Source: Gammaproteobacteria bacterium (GTDB lineage Bacteria; Pseudomonadota; Gammaproteobacteria; Steroidobacterales; GCA-2729495). Taken from it: a DNA stretch of 36,483 nucleotides. Location: assembly GCA_013001905.1 (NCBI GenBank), contig JABDLC010000056.1:1-36483 (forward strand). Direction: 5' to 3'. The translations under genes and the position numbers were made by a program. The notes under the pieces were generated by a model, which was given only the letters and a program-made list of their open reading frames with translations, had not been told where the DNA came from and searched no databases. This document shows positions 1-8,334 of this stretch, piece after piece (positions within the stretch are counted from its first letter, which is position 1; the number at the start of each line of letters is the position of its first letter).

Positions 1-1691
1 AAGCCGGCTTCAATATTGTCGGTTTGCTCAGGTTCTACATAGCGCGGTGTGCTGGGCGCGTCGCCGTTATTCACCTTGCCGGTGCTGTAGCCCTGCGAAA
101 ATGTTGCGTACGTGAGCAGATTTTCGTTCAGCCTGTACGTTGCCGTGAATTTGCCCAAGACATCGTCATCGTCGGCTTCGTCGAAGCCGAGATTGGGTGT
201 GCAGTTGGCCGGGTCATCCACGTCGCCGCCAAACGTCGTGCAGCTGCGGAATCGCGCTTCGTAATCGAACCAGCGCGCGCCGACCAACAGGTTGAGATCA
301 TCGGTTACGTCAAAACCGACTTCACCGAACACAGCGATTTCGCTGCGCTCGTCAAAAGTTTTGTTGTCGTAGGTTGTCAGTGCCGTGTCTACGGGCGGTG
401 CGAATTCGCGTGAACGGTTGAAGAAGTCTGTGTCCTGATAGTAGGCACCGACGATATAGTTAATCGGCCCTTCATTGTCAGAGACCAGGCGAACTTCCTG
501 AGTAAAGATCTCGTCGTCGAATTGTTCGCGGGTGAAAGAACTGAACTCCGGCGAATCTTCGTATCCGTATTCCTGGTCGAGCAGGAAGTCTGTCTGGTCG
601 CGCCGGCCATCGAACTTGTAAGTCGTCAATGATGTTGATGAAACCAGCTCACCGAGCGAGTTGTCCCAGACAATTTTCAGATTGTAAATATCGTTCTGGC
701 GTTTGCTCGGCTCGGTGTAGCGCATGCCCGACACATAATTGCCGGTGTCGAGGTCGATGCTGCGCACCGCCTCGATGTTCATGAGCGCGTCTTTCGAATT
801 GATATTGCGCCCGCCCGAATCACGATCCTGCTGCCGCCAGCTCGCGGTTGCCTCGAGGTCATCGCTTAATGCCCACAGCAAACTGAGGCCTGCGCTGCGG
901 GTGCGCACAAAGTTAGCGTCCTCAACAGACAGAAAGCCATCGTCGGAACACCCGGTCGTCAGGCCGGGTTCAGCACAGGAAAAACCCGGGTTCGGGAGCA
1001 CATAGTTGTAATCAATGTAGCCGGCCCGATATTGGTAGCCGAGCAGGGCACGGAGTGCCAACGTGTCTTCGATCAGCGGTGCATTGATAACAATGTCGGC
1101 CTCGCGGCCATTGTCGTCGCTTGCGTCAGTCGTTTCTGCGCCAACATGAGCGTCGATCGTAAATTCAGCCGTGTCGGGTCCATTGGGTGTGATTCGCACC
1201 GTGCCGCCGAGGGAGCGGGCGCCGTACAAAGTTCCCTGCGGACCGCGCAAGACTTCCACGGCCCGGATGTCGATGGGCAGCAGATTAATGTAGACCGGTG
1301 TTTCTCCGTAGTAGGTAGCCACACGGTCGTTGTCGTTGTTCAAAAATTCCGGCGCATCAATTGAGTCACCGTTCAGACCGCGAATGATCAGCAGATTGCC
1401 GTCGCGTGCGCCCTGATCAACCTGGGTCAGTCCGGCAGAGTAGCGAGCGATCCCGGAAAGGTTGTCGATGTTGAGGTCGCGAAGTGTGCCTGTGCCGATA
1501 GCGGCGATACTGTAAGGCACTTCCTGCACCGTCGTGTCGCGGCGCGTGGCGGTCACCACCAGTTCATCCGGCAGTTCGGCGGCGATGGCGATGCTTTGAC
1601 CTGCCAGGCTGCCGAGGGCGATGGCCACTGCGGCTGTTACCGGTTTGACCCTCACGGGGATGGCTCTGATTCGAGCTGTTTTCGAACGCAT
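1..1691 (-). CDS. TonB-dependent outer-membrane receptor, C-terminus cut by window edge
   Basis: The reading frame is open from ATG at 1691 down to the left edge (563 codons seen, C-terminus missing). A Shine-Dalgarno AAGGA lies 6 bases upstream of the ATG. The product starts with a basic, Ala-rich signal peptide (about 1-38) and a TonB-box-like stretch DELVVTA (42-48). A plug domain follows, with the family hallmark LRGPQGTLYGARS near 148-160 and GGTVRI near 162-167. Barrel strands follow, including LTYATFSQGY and the EPEQTDNIEAG motif typical of these barrels. It should import a scarce ligand across the outer membrane using TonB/ExbBD energy. The ligand cannot be read from the sequence. It is divergent from the HupE cluster and over 20 kb from the glucan genes, so I do not link it to them. 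Confidence 0.93.
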   Translation of the reverse strand, partial: MRSKTARIRAIPVRVKPVTAAVAIALGSLAGQSIAIAAELPDELVVTATRRDTTVQEVPYSIAAIGTGTLRDLNIDNLSGIARYSAGLTQVDQGARDGNLLIIRGLNGDSIDAPEFLNNDNDRVATYYGETPVYINLLPIDIRAVEVLRGPQGTLYGARSLGGTVRITPNGPDTAEFTIDAHVGAETTDASDDNGREADIVINAPLIEDTLALRALLGYQYRAGYIDYNYVLPNPGFSCAEPGLTTGCSDDGFLSVEDANFVRTRSAGLSLLWALSDDLEATASWRQQDRDSGGRNINSKDALMNIEAVRSIDLDTGNYVSGMRYTEPSKRQNDIYNLKIVWDNSLGELVSSTSLTTYKFDGRRDQTDFLLDQEYGYEDSPEFSSFTREQFDDEIFTQEVRLVSDNEGPINYIVGAYYQDTDFFNRSREFAPPVDTALTTYDNKTFDERSEIAVFGEVGFDVTDDLNLLVGARWFDYEARFRSCTTFGGDVDDPANCTPNLGFDEADDDDVLGKFTATYRLNENLLTYATFSQGYSTGKVNNGDAPSTPRYVEPEQTDNIEAG

Positions 1692-1968
1692 GATTGTTCC
1701 TTCAATCAGGGAATTCGCGCGGGCTGTCCATGCCCGCACTACAAGCCCGGTCAATTTGACACAATTCCCTTACATGTCAATCAATTAAGCCGAATTCCGC
1801 ATAGGGGGCGTTAATGGTGCTAAGCTATTGTAATAGCAGCGTAAATTGCCCCGATGAGAGGCTCTCCGCTGAGCAGGCAGTGTGCGCTGGATCACAGTTT
1901 GCTGCATCCGTTCCCGAAAAGGGGCCGAATAGAGTTTTGGTACACACTAATTATTGGGGAAGACAGAC
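1692..1968. promoter_or_regulatory. Divergent intergenic region (receptor / HupE cluster) with an inverted repeat
   Basis: This 277-base region must hold the promoters of the receptor (-) and the HupE cluster (+). The only symmetric element I see is TTGACA at 1756-1761 and TGTCAA at 1775-1780, an inverted repeat with a 13-base spacer. It could bind a dimeric regulator, or supply a -35 hexamer on either strand. I could not assign convincing -10 boxes. An open frame from 1854 overlaps the next gene and has no recognisable features. Confidence 0.35.
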
Positions 1969-2565
1969 GTGAGCAACAATCTCGTAAGGACTCTGTGTTT
2001 ACTGGCAATGGTGGTGACTGTGTCACCTGCGCTTGCCCACGACGGAGCGGCTTTGCCATACGGTTCGTTCCTGTCCGGTCTAACGCATCCTGTTCTGGGC
2101 TTAGATCATTTTCTGGCGATGGTGAGCGTCGGCATTCTGAGCGCGCAGATGGGTGGTCGCGCCATCTGGACTGTCCCTGCGACTTTTGTCGGCATTATGG
2201 CCTTCGGCGGCTTGCTCGGATGGATTGACGTCGGGCTGTCGGCTATTGAGGTTGGTATTGCGTTTTCCGTCCTCGCGCTGGGTACTGCAATTGCCGCAGA
2301 CAAAACCGTGCCGCTGGTTGTTGCGATGAGCGCGGTGGGTGTGTTTGCAATTTTTCACGGCTATGCGCACGGCGCAGAAATGCCGGTGGTTGCGCAGCCC
2401 GTCAAGTATGCAATGGGCTTTATGACGGGCACGGCGCTGCTGCATCTCGCCGGTGTGCTGATCGGTGATATATCCCAACATTACGCCCGGGGCAAAGTTT
2501 TGCTTCGGATCAGCGGAGCTGCGATTGCGGCAATCGGTGGATTCTTTTTGTACGGAGCTGCATAA
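1969..2565 (+). CDS. HupE/UreJ family membrane protein (putative nickel/cobalt transporter)
   Basis: This 198-residue polytopic membrane protein has an N-terminal signal-like segment ending PALAHDG (about residues 15-26). The family motif HPVLGLDH is at 40-47, FHGYAHGAE at 129-137 and TALLHLAG near 155-162. These His/Asp/Glu-rich helices are characteristic of HupE/UreJ proteins, which are associated with Ni2+ or Co2+ uptake. I chose GTG at 1969 because GGGGAAGA lies 5 bases upstream; a TTG at 1954 in the same frame would overlap that ribosome site. No hydrogenase or urease genes are near, so the metal role is inferred from the family only. The alpha/beta hydrolase follows after 14 bases, suggesting cotranscription. 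Confidence 0.85.
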   Translation: MSNNLVRTLCLLAMVVTVSPALAHDGAALPYGSFLSGLTHPVLGLDHFLAMVSVGILSAQMGGRAIWTVPATFVGIMAFGGLLGWIDVGLSAIEVGIAFSVLALGTAIAADKTVPLVVAMSAVGVFAIFHGYAHGAEMPVVAQPVKYAMGFMTGTALLHLAGVLIGDISQHYARGKVLLRISGAAIAAIGGFFLYGAA

Positions 2566-2579
2566 CGGCGCAGAGAGTT

Positions 2580-3593
2580 ATGGATTCTAAGAAACTGTAT
2601 AAGAGCGAAGAGGGCCATGAGAAGATCATGGCGTGGTATGAGTCTGTGGTTGCCAAGATCGATGCGCCGGTAACCTCTGTTTGGGCAGACACCCGTTACG
2701 GACGCACGCACATGCTGGCCGCCGGCAACCCGGCTGCCGAACCGCTGATCCTGATTCCCGGCGCAGCGGGCAGCGCGCCGCTCTACCGGCGTGCCATTGA
2801 GCATCTGCACAAGGATTTCCGCGTGTATGCAGTGGACGTCGTTGGCGGGCCGGGCCGCAGCGACCCGAACCCGCTGTCATACACCGATGACAGTTACACC
2901 ATCTGGTTGTGTGACGTGCTGGATAGTATGGGTCTCGACAAGGCGCACATCTGTGGTCAGAGCGCGGGCGGCGGGCTGGCAATGAAATTCGCGATCGAGC
3001 GCCCGGAGCGTGCCAGCAGCGTGATCATGTTCGGCCCCACAGGTCTGGCCAGAGCGCGCCTGCCGGTGAAGATCTGGCTGACCAAGGTCATGACCAAGCG
3101 GGATGAAAACGCACTGGAGAAAGACCTGACGGCCAAATCCATCCGGCCTGAGCATACCGGTGAATCGTTCGGCACCTATGATCGTGAGCTGGCGCGTTCC
3201 ATGGCCTTGTGCACCCGCCATTTCCGGCTTGATCGTTCACTGGGAATTTATGATGAGGACCGCGGCAAAATCAATTTTCGGGCAGGTCTCGGCGTGCTGA
3301 AGAAGTTTTTTCTGGCGGAGAAGAAGTCCTGGCAAGCGAGCCTGACCGTGCCGTCGTTGCTTATTTTTGGTGAGCACGAATTGTCGCTGAACCCTTACAA
3401 GATTTGTACTAAAGCAGAGAAGGTCATTCCCGGGATCGAAACCCACGTGGTCAAGCATGCGGGGCACGGCGCCATTTTTGATCAGCCGGAAAAAGTGGCG
3501 GGTCTGATGTACGACTTTGTATACCGCAAGGTGGTGAAAGACGACAGCGGCGACGATTCCCGGCCGCGGATTGCACTTGTTGAGCACGGGTAG
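2580..3593 (+). CDS. Alpha/beta-fold hydrolase
   Basis: This is a 337-residue protein with no signal peptide, hence probably cytoplasmic. An oxyanion-hole-like IPGAAGS lies at 59-65. The nucleophile elbow GQSAGG at 126-131 places Ser128. An acidic residue follows the late beta strand (FGEHE at 263-267), and a catalytic His lies in HAGHG at 293-297 (His296). This is the canonical triad order of esterase, epoxide-hydrolase and meta-cleavage-hydrolase relatives. The substrate cannot be inferred. AGAGAG just before the ATG may act as a ribosome site. The DUF6512-like gene follows 5 bases after the stop. Confidence 0.85.
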   Translation: MDSKKLYKSEEGHEKIMAWYESVVAKIDAPVTSVWADTRYGRTHMLAAGNPAAEPLILIPGAAGSAPLYRRAIEHLHKDFRVYAVDVVGGPGRSDPNPLSYTDDSYTIWLCDVLDSMGLDKAHICGQSAGGGLAMKFAIERPERASSVIMFGPTGLARARLPVKIWLTKVMTKRDENALEKDLTAKSIRPEHTGESFGTYDRELARSMALCTRHFRLDRSLGIYDEDRGKINFRAGLGVLKKFFLAEKKSWQASLTVPSLLIFGEHELSLNPYKICTKAEKVIPGIETHVVKHAGHGAIFDQPEKVAGLMYDFVYRKVVKDDSGDDSRPRIALVEHG

Positions 3594-3598
3594 AAGCC

Positions 3599-4279
3599 AT
3601 GTCGAGAAGTTCAAAATTATTGGTCTGGGAGCTCAGCTGTGTGCTGTGGATATGCGTAGCCGGGTCGTTACTGCATTTCGCCTTTGAACTGAGCGATTAC
3701 TGGAAGCCGATGGCGCTCTTCGCGGCTGTTAATGAAAGCGTCTGGGAACACCTGAAGATGTACTTCTGGCCCGGGCTGTTTTTCGCGCTGGCTCAATACA
3801 CCTATACGCGGCATCTGGCGAACAATTACTGGCTGGGCAAAATGGTCGCGCTGGCTGTCACACCCGTGGTCATTACGTTCATGTATCACGGCTACATGTC
3901 GTATACAGCAGCCAGCGGCAGCAAGATTTCTGTCGGCTCGATACTGATGATCATGTTTCTGGGTGTGCTGGCCGGACAATTGTGCAGCTGGCGTATCCTG
4001 AGCAGTAAGCCGACCACGGCGATAGAACCTCGTTACGTTGCGTCCGGCTATTTCGGGCTGGTGGCGAGCTTTTCGCTGTTCACCTATTTTCCGCCGCAGG
4101 TGTTTCTGTTCGAGAACTACCTTTGCTACGAATACACATCGGAGTACGGAATCCTGGACGACTACAAGCCGTACCGCATGTTCCGCACGGCCGAAGAAAT
4201 CGAGGCCGGCGGTGACAGTATCTGGTATTGCGCCAACCGCTCCGACGACGCGACTACAGCGGCCTTGAGCACCTCGTAA
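3599..4279 (+). CDS. DUF6512-like polytopic membrane protein
   Basis: This 226-residue hydrophobic protein has about five to six membrane segments. The conserved NESVWEH at 45-51 is followed by LKMYFWP, which I associate with the uncharacterised DUF6512 family. The C-terminal 50 residues are hydrophilic and hold aromatic-rich ENYLCYEYTSEYGILDDYK, which also recurs in that family. No biochemical function is known to me. It is the last gene of the HupE/hydrolase cluster, with only 5 bases between it and the previous stop. Confidence 0.65.
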   Translation: MSRSSKLLVWELSCVLWICVAGSLLHFAFELSDYWKPMALFAAVNESVWEHLKMYFWPGLFFALAQYTYTRHLANNYWLGKMVALAVTPVVITFMYHGYMSYTAASGSKISVGSILMIMFLGVLAGQLCSWRILSSKPTTAIEPRYVASGYFGLVASFSLFTYFPPQVFLFENYLCYEYTSEYGILDDYKPYRMFRTAEEIEAGGDSIWYCANRSDDATTAALSTS

Positions 4280-4307
4280 ACTGCTGATTTTTGAGGCTTA
4301 TATCGAA

Positions 4308-4339
4308 GGACCGTGCCAGAGTAAACTGTGACACGGTCC
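4308..4339. repeat. 8-bp perfect inverted repeat downstream of the HupE cluster
   Basis: GGACCGTG (4308-4315) and CACGGTCC (4332-4339) are perfect complements separated by 16 bases. There is no following T-tract, so it is a poor intrinsic terminator. It ends just before the candidate kinase promoter and could be an operator. Confidence 0.4.
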
Positions 4340-4341
4340 AC

Positions 4342-4369
4342 TTTACGTAATAGGCCCCCTTGCTAGACT
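4342..4369 (+). promoter_or_regulatory. Candidate promoter of the kinase-TonB gene
   Basis: TTTACG (4342-4347) and TAGACT (4364-4369) are spaced by 16 bases and lie 30 bases upstream of the ATG at 4400. Both hexamers deviate from the sigma-70 consensus, so this is only a plausible assignment. Confidence 0.3.
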
Positions 4370-4399
4370 CAGGGTGTTACTGCGGAATGTTTTCATCAG

Positions 4400-7138
4400 A
4401 TGTCGTCCTCAAGATCCGGCAACAATGCGGCTATCGCTCCCGAGTCTGTCTCGCAGGCTATTGCCTCTTTTGCTGACGGCGATGCGGCGCTGCCCGACGT
4501 GCGCAAGAGTATTGTCGGTGCGCTTGAAGACGGCCCGGATACTGCTGAAGCGATTCATGATCTGCTGGATGAACAGCTCAAATCGCGCACTTTAACCATT
4601 GCGGAATACGGCGAGCTGGTCGATGCACTGGGCAACGTTCTTTCCGAAAATGTTCCCACAGAATTTTCCGAAGACACACCCGGTGAGTCCGGAATTTACC
4701 GTGTGGTCGGTGAAGGCACGTTGGTGCTGACCGAAGACGATGCGTTTGCAGAAGTTGCTGACGACGATGCGGCCGCACGGCCTGAACAAAGCGATCAGAC
4801 GCGGCCGTTTGAGGACCAGCTTCCTGAGGGCGTTGCACAGGCCGACGACGAAATCGGCGTCGGCTCAATACTGCGTGACCGCTACCGCCTCGAGGAGGAA
4901 GTCGCACGTGGTGCAATGGGCATCGTGTACCGGGCCGCCGATACGATTAAGCTGGATGCCGGAGCAACTGATCCGTATCTCGCTGTAAAGGTGGTTACGC
5001 CGGAATTTTCCGGTAATGAAAAAGCATTGCGCGCTTTTCAAAACGAGGTAGCCAACACTCAGCACCTTTCACACCCGCATATTATTCACCTGTTTGAGCT
5101 TGATCAGGATGACGGTCGCTACTTCATCACGATGGAGTGGCTGAAGGGTGAGTCGCTTGCCACACTGCTCGATGACAGCCGCGAGTCGGCGCTGAACGAA
5201 TCGCAAACGTACTCGATCATTGAGCAGCTGTGCTCGGCGCTGGCCTATGCGCACGAACAAAACGTTGTCCATGCGGATGTAAAACCCGGCAATGTATTTT
5301 TACTCGATTCAGGCGACATCAAGCTGATTGACTTCGGTATCGCGAAGAGCGAATTAGGTAACGCAACCAGTCAGGACCATGAATCTGTCGCGCTAACGCC
5401 TGCCTACGCAAGCTGTGAGCGGCTGGAGAAGGCAGAGCCGACTCCCCAGGACGATCTCTACTCACTTGCGTGTGTCATTTATCGTCTGCTCGCCGGTCGT
5501 CGCGTATACGGGCCTTTGACAGCGCTTGAAGCCGAGGCACAACAGGCTGAAGTCGTGCGTATTCCGGGTATGGGCGGTGACCGGCACGCCGCGCTGATAA
5601 AGGCGTTGTCGTTCCGCCGCGAAGACCGGCAGCGTGATGTCCGTGAGTTCATGGAGCAGTTCGGCCGGCGTATCCAGCCGCGTGACAGTACCGACGATAA
5701 ATCGCCGGGGCCGCTGGCCGATGACGATATTGAAGTGCCGCTCCATACAGAGACAGATACAGACGCAGAGCTGGTGCGAGCGGAAGAGCTGCAACCGGAG
5801 ATTGAAGTCGATTTCGCATTTGCTGAAGAGGCGGCCGATCAGACGGAAGAACCGGAACTTTCGGGAATCTTTGCCGCGGCAGCCAGTGGTGACACTGATG
5901 TACTTGAAGATGCGTCAGGGCATGCAGCTGCTAAAGATGCAGACGGAGACAAGCCCGGCGAAGTGCCGCCGTCAGTGTCTCAACCCGCTATCACTCCCCT
6001 GGCCAAGGATGATTCTGACTACGCACGGAAGGTGGTTGCGGGCCTGTCGGCACAGCAGCTGCAGCTGGTGGCCGGAATTGCTGCTGTGGTGTTCGTCATC
6101 GGCGTCGCTGCGCTTGGTTTGTTTCGCGATTCCGATGACCCGCCGGTTGCCGTAGCGCAGACCGCCGCACCGGAGCAAGGCGAGGCCGCAGAAATCGTCT
6201 CTCCGGTGGTGTCGGATTTGGCTGATGTCGAAGTCGTTGCAACAGCAGATCCAGCCGCGGAGTCTGCTGAATATGAGGCTGCATCTGAGGCCGCAACTGA
6301 GTTCGTAACGGAAGCTGTGCCGATTGAAGCTTCGCCGATTGAAGCTGTGCCGGTTGCAGCGCCGCAGCCGGCACCGGCGGCAGAACCCGAACCGGTGGTG
6401 ATCGCAGAGGCAGTGCTTGAACCGGAACCGGAACCTGCAGCACAGCCCGAGCCGGTCGCAGAACCCGCACCCGTTGTCGCCGCGGAGCCGGCACCACAGC
6501 CGGAAGTTCCGCCTGAGCCCGAGCCGGATGCAGAGCCTGAACCGGTTGTTGCCGCTGCGCCGGTTGCGGAGCCTGAACCTGTCGTTGCGGCTGCGCCGGT
6601 TGCAGAGTCTGAACGCGTCGTTGCTGCCGAGCCGGTTGCGGAGCCTGAACCTGTTGTTGCCGTCGAGCAGGCCCCTGACCCTGCAGTTACGATCGAGTCC
6701 GAGCCTGATCTCGTCGCGGAGCCTGCAGTTCTCGCCGTTGCCGCGCCGGTTGCTGAATCGCAAAACGTTCCCGGGCCGGAGACGCGGCCCGAACAAAGGC
6801 TGCCCGAACCCGCTCAGATCGCCACGCCCGAACCACCGGCACTGGTGTTTGATCCGCGGCAGCCGGTCGCGTTGTCGGAACTTGAAATTACGAAGTACGC
6901 AGAACCCAGATTTCCGCGGACAGCCAATGACCGGGTCTATGACGGTTGGGTTGATGTCGAGTTTCGCGTGGGCACCGATGGCAAGCCGCGAAACGTCGAA
7001 GTGATCGGCAGTAACCTGCCGTCGCGATTCGAGTCACCGTCGATTAACGCCGTGAAAAAATGGCGCTTTGAGCCCTACATTGTTAACGGTGCGCCGGTCG
7101 CTGTTTACAGTGGCGTGCGACTTCGTTTCGCCAACTAG
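4400..7138 (+). CDS. Ser/Thr protein kinase - transmembrane - TonB C-terminal domain fusion
   Basis: This is a 912-residue protein. Residues 1-150 are acidic and of unknown fold. Residues 160-425 form a PknB-like kinase: Gly loop ARGAMGIVY (169-177), VAIK-type Lys197 in AVKVV, catalytic loop HADVKPGN (291-298, Asp293, Lys295, Asn298) and DFG at 311-313. All key residues are present, so it should be an active kinase. An acidic linker leads to one membrane helix (about 555-575). A Pro/Glu/Val-rich spacer with repeated PEPV/EPV units follows (about 580-815). A TonB C-terminal domain ends the protein (about 830-912), with GWVDVEF, GTDGKP and WRFEPYIVNG near 888-897. The topology implies a cytoplasmic kinase and a periplasmic TonB domain able to span to the outer membrane. 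No ExbB/ExbD genes are nearby. Whether it energises receptors or senses envelope state is inference. Confidence 0.9.
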   Translation: MSSSRSGNNAAIAPESVSQAIASFADGDAALPDVRKSIVGALEDGPDTAEAIHDLLDEQLKSRTLTIAEYGELVDALGNVLSENVPTEFSEDTPGESGIYRVVGEGTLVLTEDDAFAEVADDDAAARPEQSDQTRPFEDQLPEGVAQADDEIGVGSILRDRYRLEEEVARGAMGIVYRAADTIKLDAGATDPYLAVKVVTPEFSGNEKALRAFQNEVANTQHLSHPHIIHLFELDQDDGRYFITMEWLKGESLATLLDDSRESALNESQTYSIIEQLCSALAYAHEQNVVHADVKPGNVFLLDSGDIKLIDFGIAKSELGNATSQDHESVALTPAYASCERLEKAEPTPQDDLYSLACVIYRLLAGRRVYGPLTALEAEAQQAEVVRIPGMGGDRHAALIKALSFRREDRQRDVREFMEQFGRRIQPRDSTDDKSPGPLADDDIEVPLHTETDTDAELVRAEELQPEIEVDFAFAEEAADQTEEPELSGIFAAAASGDTDVLEDASGHAAAKDADGDKPGEVPPSVSQPAITPLAKDDSDYARKVVAGLSAQQLQLVAGIAAVVFVIGVAALGLFRDSDDPPVAVAQTAAPEQGEAAEIVSPVVSDLADVEVVATADPAAESAEYEAASEAATEFVTEAVPIEASPIEAVPVAAPQPAPAAEPEPVVIAEAVLEPEPEPAAQPEPVAEPAPVVAAEPAPQPEVPPEPEPDAEPEPVVAAAPVAEPEPVVAAAPVAESERVVAAEPVAEPEPVVAVEQAPDPAVTIESEPDLVAEPAVLAVAAPVAESQNVPGPETRPEQRLPEPAQIATPEPPALVFDPRQPVALSELEITKYAEPRFPRTANDRVYDGWVDVEFRVGTDGKPRNVEVIGSNLPSRFESPSINAVKKWRFEPYIVNGAPVAVYSGVRLRFAN

Positions 7139-7170
7139 AAAGCTCCCCTAAGTCTCTGATATTTATGCGC

Positions 7171-7186
7171 GATGACAAAAGTCATC
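7171..7186. repeat. Short perfect hairpin after the kinase-TonB gene
   Basis: GATGAC (7171-7176), loop AAAA and GTCATC (7181-7186) form a perfect 6-bp stem with a 4-base loop. It lies 33 bases after the stop codon. It lacks a T-tract, so termination here would need Rho or another factor. The rest of the 149-base gap shows nothing else clear. Confidence 0.35.
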
Positions 7187-7287
7187 ACGCTGCTAGCGGC
7201 TGGTATTCAGCGCGCTGAGCGGCTATCGTTGGCGCCCGAATTCTGAGGTGTCCGGCGTGCCGCCGGGCCAAGCTAGAGGACGCTGAA

Positions 7288-8313
7288 TTGGATATCGATA
7301 TTATTCTCGAGCCGGATCTGACACCGATGCAGATCAAAGAGCTCGGTATTGCCGCGGAGAGTTACGGCATTCGCGCATTGTGGACATCAAATTATTTCGC
7401 GCACTGGGACGGCTTCATCAGTCTCGCGCCGCTGGCGCTCGAGACAAACAAAATTCTGATGGGCCCGCTTGCTGTCAGCCCGTTTGAGATGCACCCGCTG
7501 AAAATTGCTAATGCATTACTGACGCTTAATGAATTGTCGGGTGGCCGCGCTCAGATCGCAATGGGTGCCGGTGAGGGCAATCTTGAAGCCATGGACCTGA
7601 AGAAGCCGCAGAAAGTTGTGCTTGCCATTCGCGAGGCGATTGAGATTGTGCGGCTCGCCGGCAGCGGCGGTCTGACCGGTGGCTACGACGGAGAGATTTA
7701 CAACGTCAATCTGCCGTGTGCGTACCCCTGGCTGACACAGCCGGCACCACGCGTTTACGGTACGGCTTATCGTCCGATGATGATGCGCATGGAGGGGCGT
7801 GTTGCCGATGGCTGTTACGTCGGCTGCACACCGCCGGAAGTTGCAGACGCGGCGATGGAGCATGTGCGCACCGGCATCGAGCGCCGCGATACGCCGCCGG
7901 AGGATTTCCGTGTCAATACCTTCTGGGGCTGGCATATCAAAGAGGATGCTGAGGCGGCGTACGCTGAGTCTCGCCGTGAGTTGCCGTGGCGCGCCCGCTT
8001 GCTTGATCCCGAGATGATTAATATGTACCTCACGGATGAAGAGAATGCGATCGTGCAGGAGCACAAGCAGGAATACGTTGATTTCTACTTCGACCCGTCT
8101 AAAGAAGTGAAGAACATTCCGGTCGAAATTTCCAACAAGCTGGCGGAAGGTCTGACCTCCACGGGTGGGCTTGATGCACTGGACCGCGAGATTGAACGAT
8201 TCCGTTTGTTCGGCAAGGCAGGGCTGACCGAAGTTGCATTGCGGCTGCACGGCGAACCCATGGATGCGCTGAAGATCATCGGCGAGAAAGTGGTTCCCGC
8301 GCTGCGTGACTAG
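7288..8313 (+). CDS. LLM-class (luciferase-like) flavin-dependent oxidoreductase
   Basis: This 341-residue protein is of the bacterial luciferase / F420-dependent reductase superfamily. Features include the N-terminal TIM-barrel strand IDIILEPDLTP, the conserved LSGGRAQIAMGAGEGN (83-98) and ADGCYVG near 172-178. Members use FMN or F420 for oxidation, reduction or monooxygenation. Neither the cofactor nor the substrate can be decided here. The start is TTG at 7288, chosen because AGAGGA lies at 7275-7280 with 7-base spacing and no ATG or GTG gives the N-terminal beta strand. It is convergent with the TPR gene, 21 bases away. Confidence 0.88.
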   Translation: MDIDIILEPDLTPMQIKELGIAAESYGIRALWTSNYFAHWDGFISLAPLALETNKILMGPLAVSPFEMHPLKIANALLTLNELSGGRAQIAMGAGEGNLEAMDLKKPQKVVLAIREAIEIVRLAGSGGLTGGYDGEIYNVNLPCAYPWLTQPAPRVYGTAYRPMMMRMEGRVADGCYVGCTPPEVADAAMEHVRTGIERRDTPPEDFRVNTFWGWHIKEDAEAAYAESRRELPWRARLLDPEMINMYLTDEENAIVQEHKQEYVDFYFDPSKEVKNIPVEISNKLAEGLTSTGGLDALDREIERFRLFGKAGLTEVALRLHGEPMDALKIIGEKVVPALRD

Positions 8314-8334
8314 CTCAACGTAGCCCTTTACAGG

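Noticed and set aside
1854-2228. 124-codon plus-strand frame
   Set aside because: It overlaps HupE in another frame; its product is not family-like and HupE has the better ribosome site.
4374-4595. 73-codon frame before and within the kinase gene
   Set aside because: It is out of frame with the kinase, and its product is Leu/Arg-rich without features.
5972-6796. 274-codon Arg/Asn-rich frame on the minus strand
   Set aside because: It is antisense to the Pro/Glu repeats of the kinase-TonB gene; its low-complexity product mirrors those repeats.
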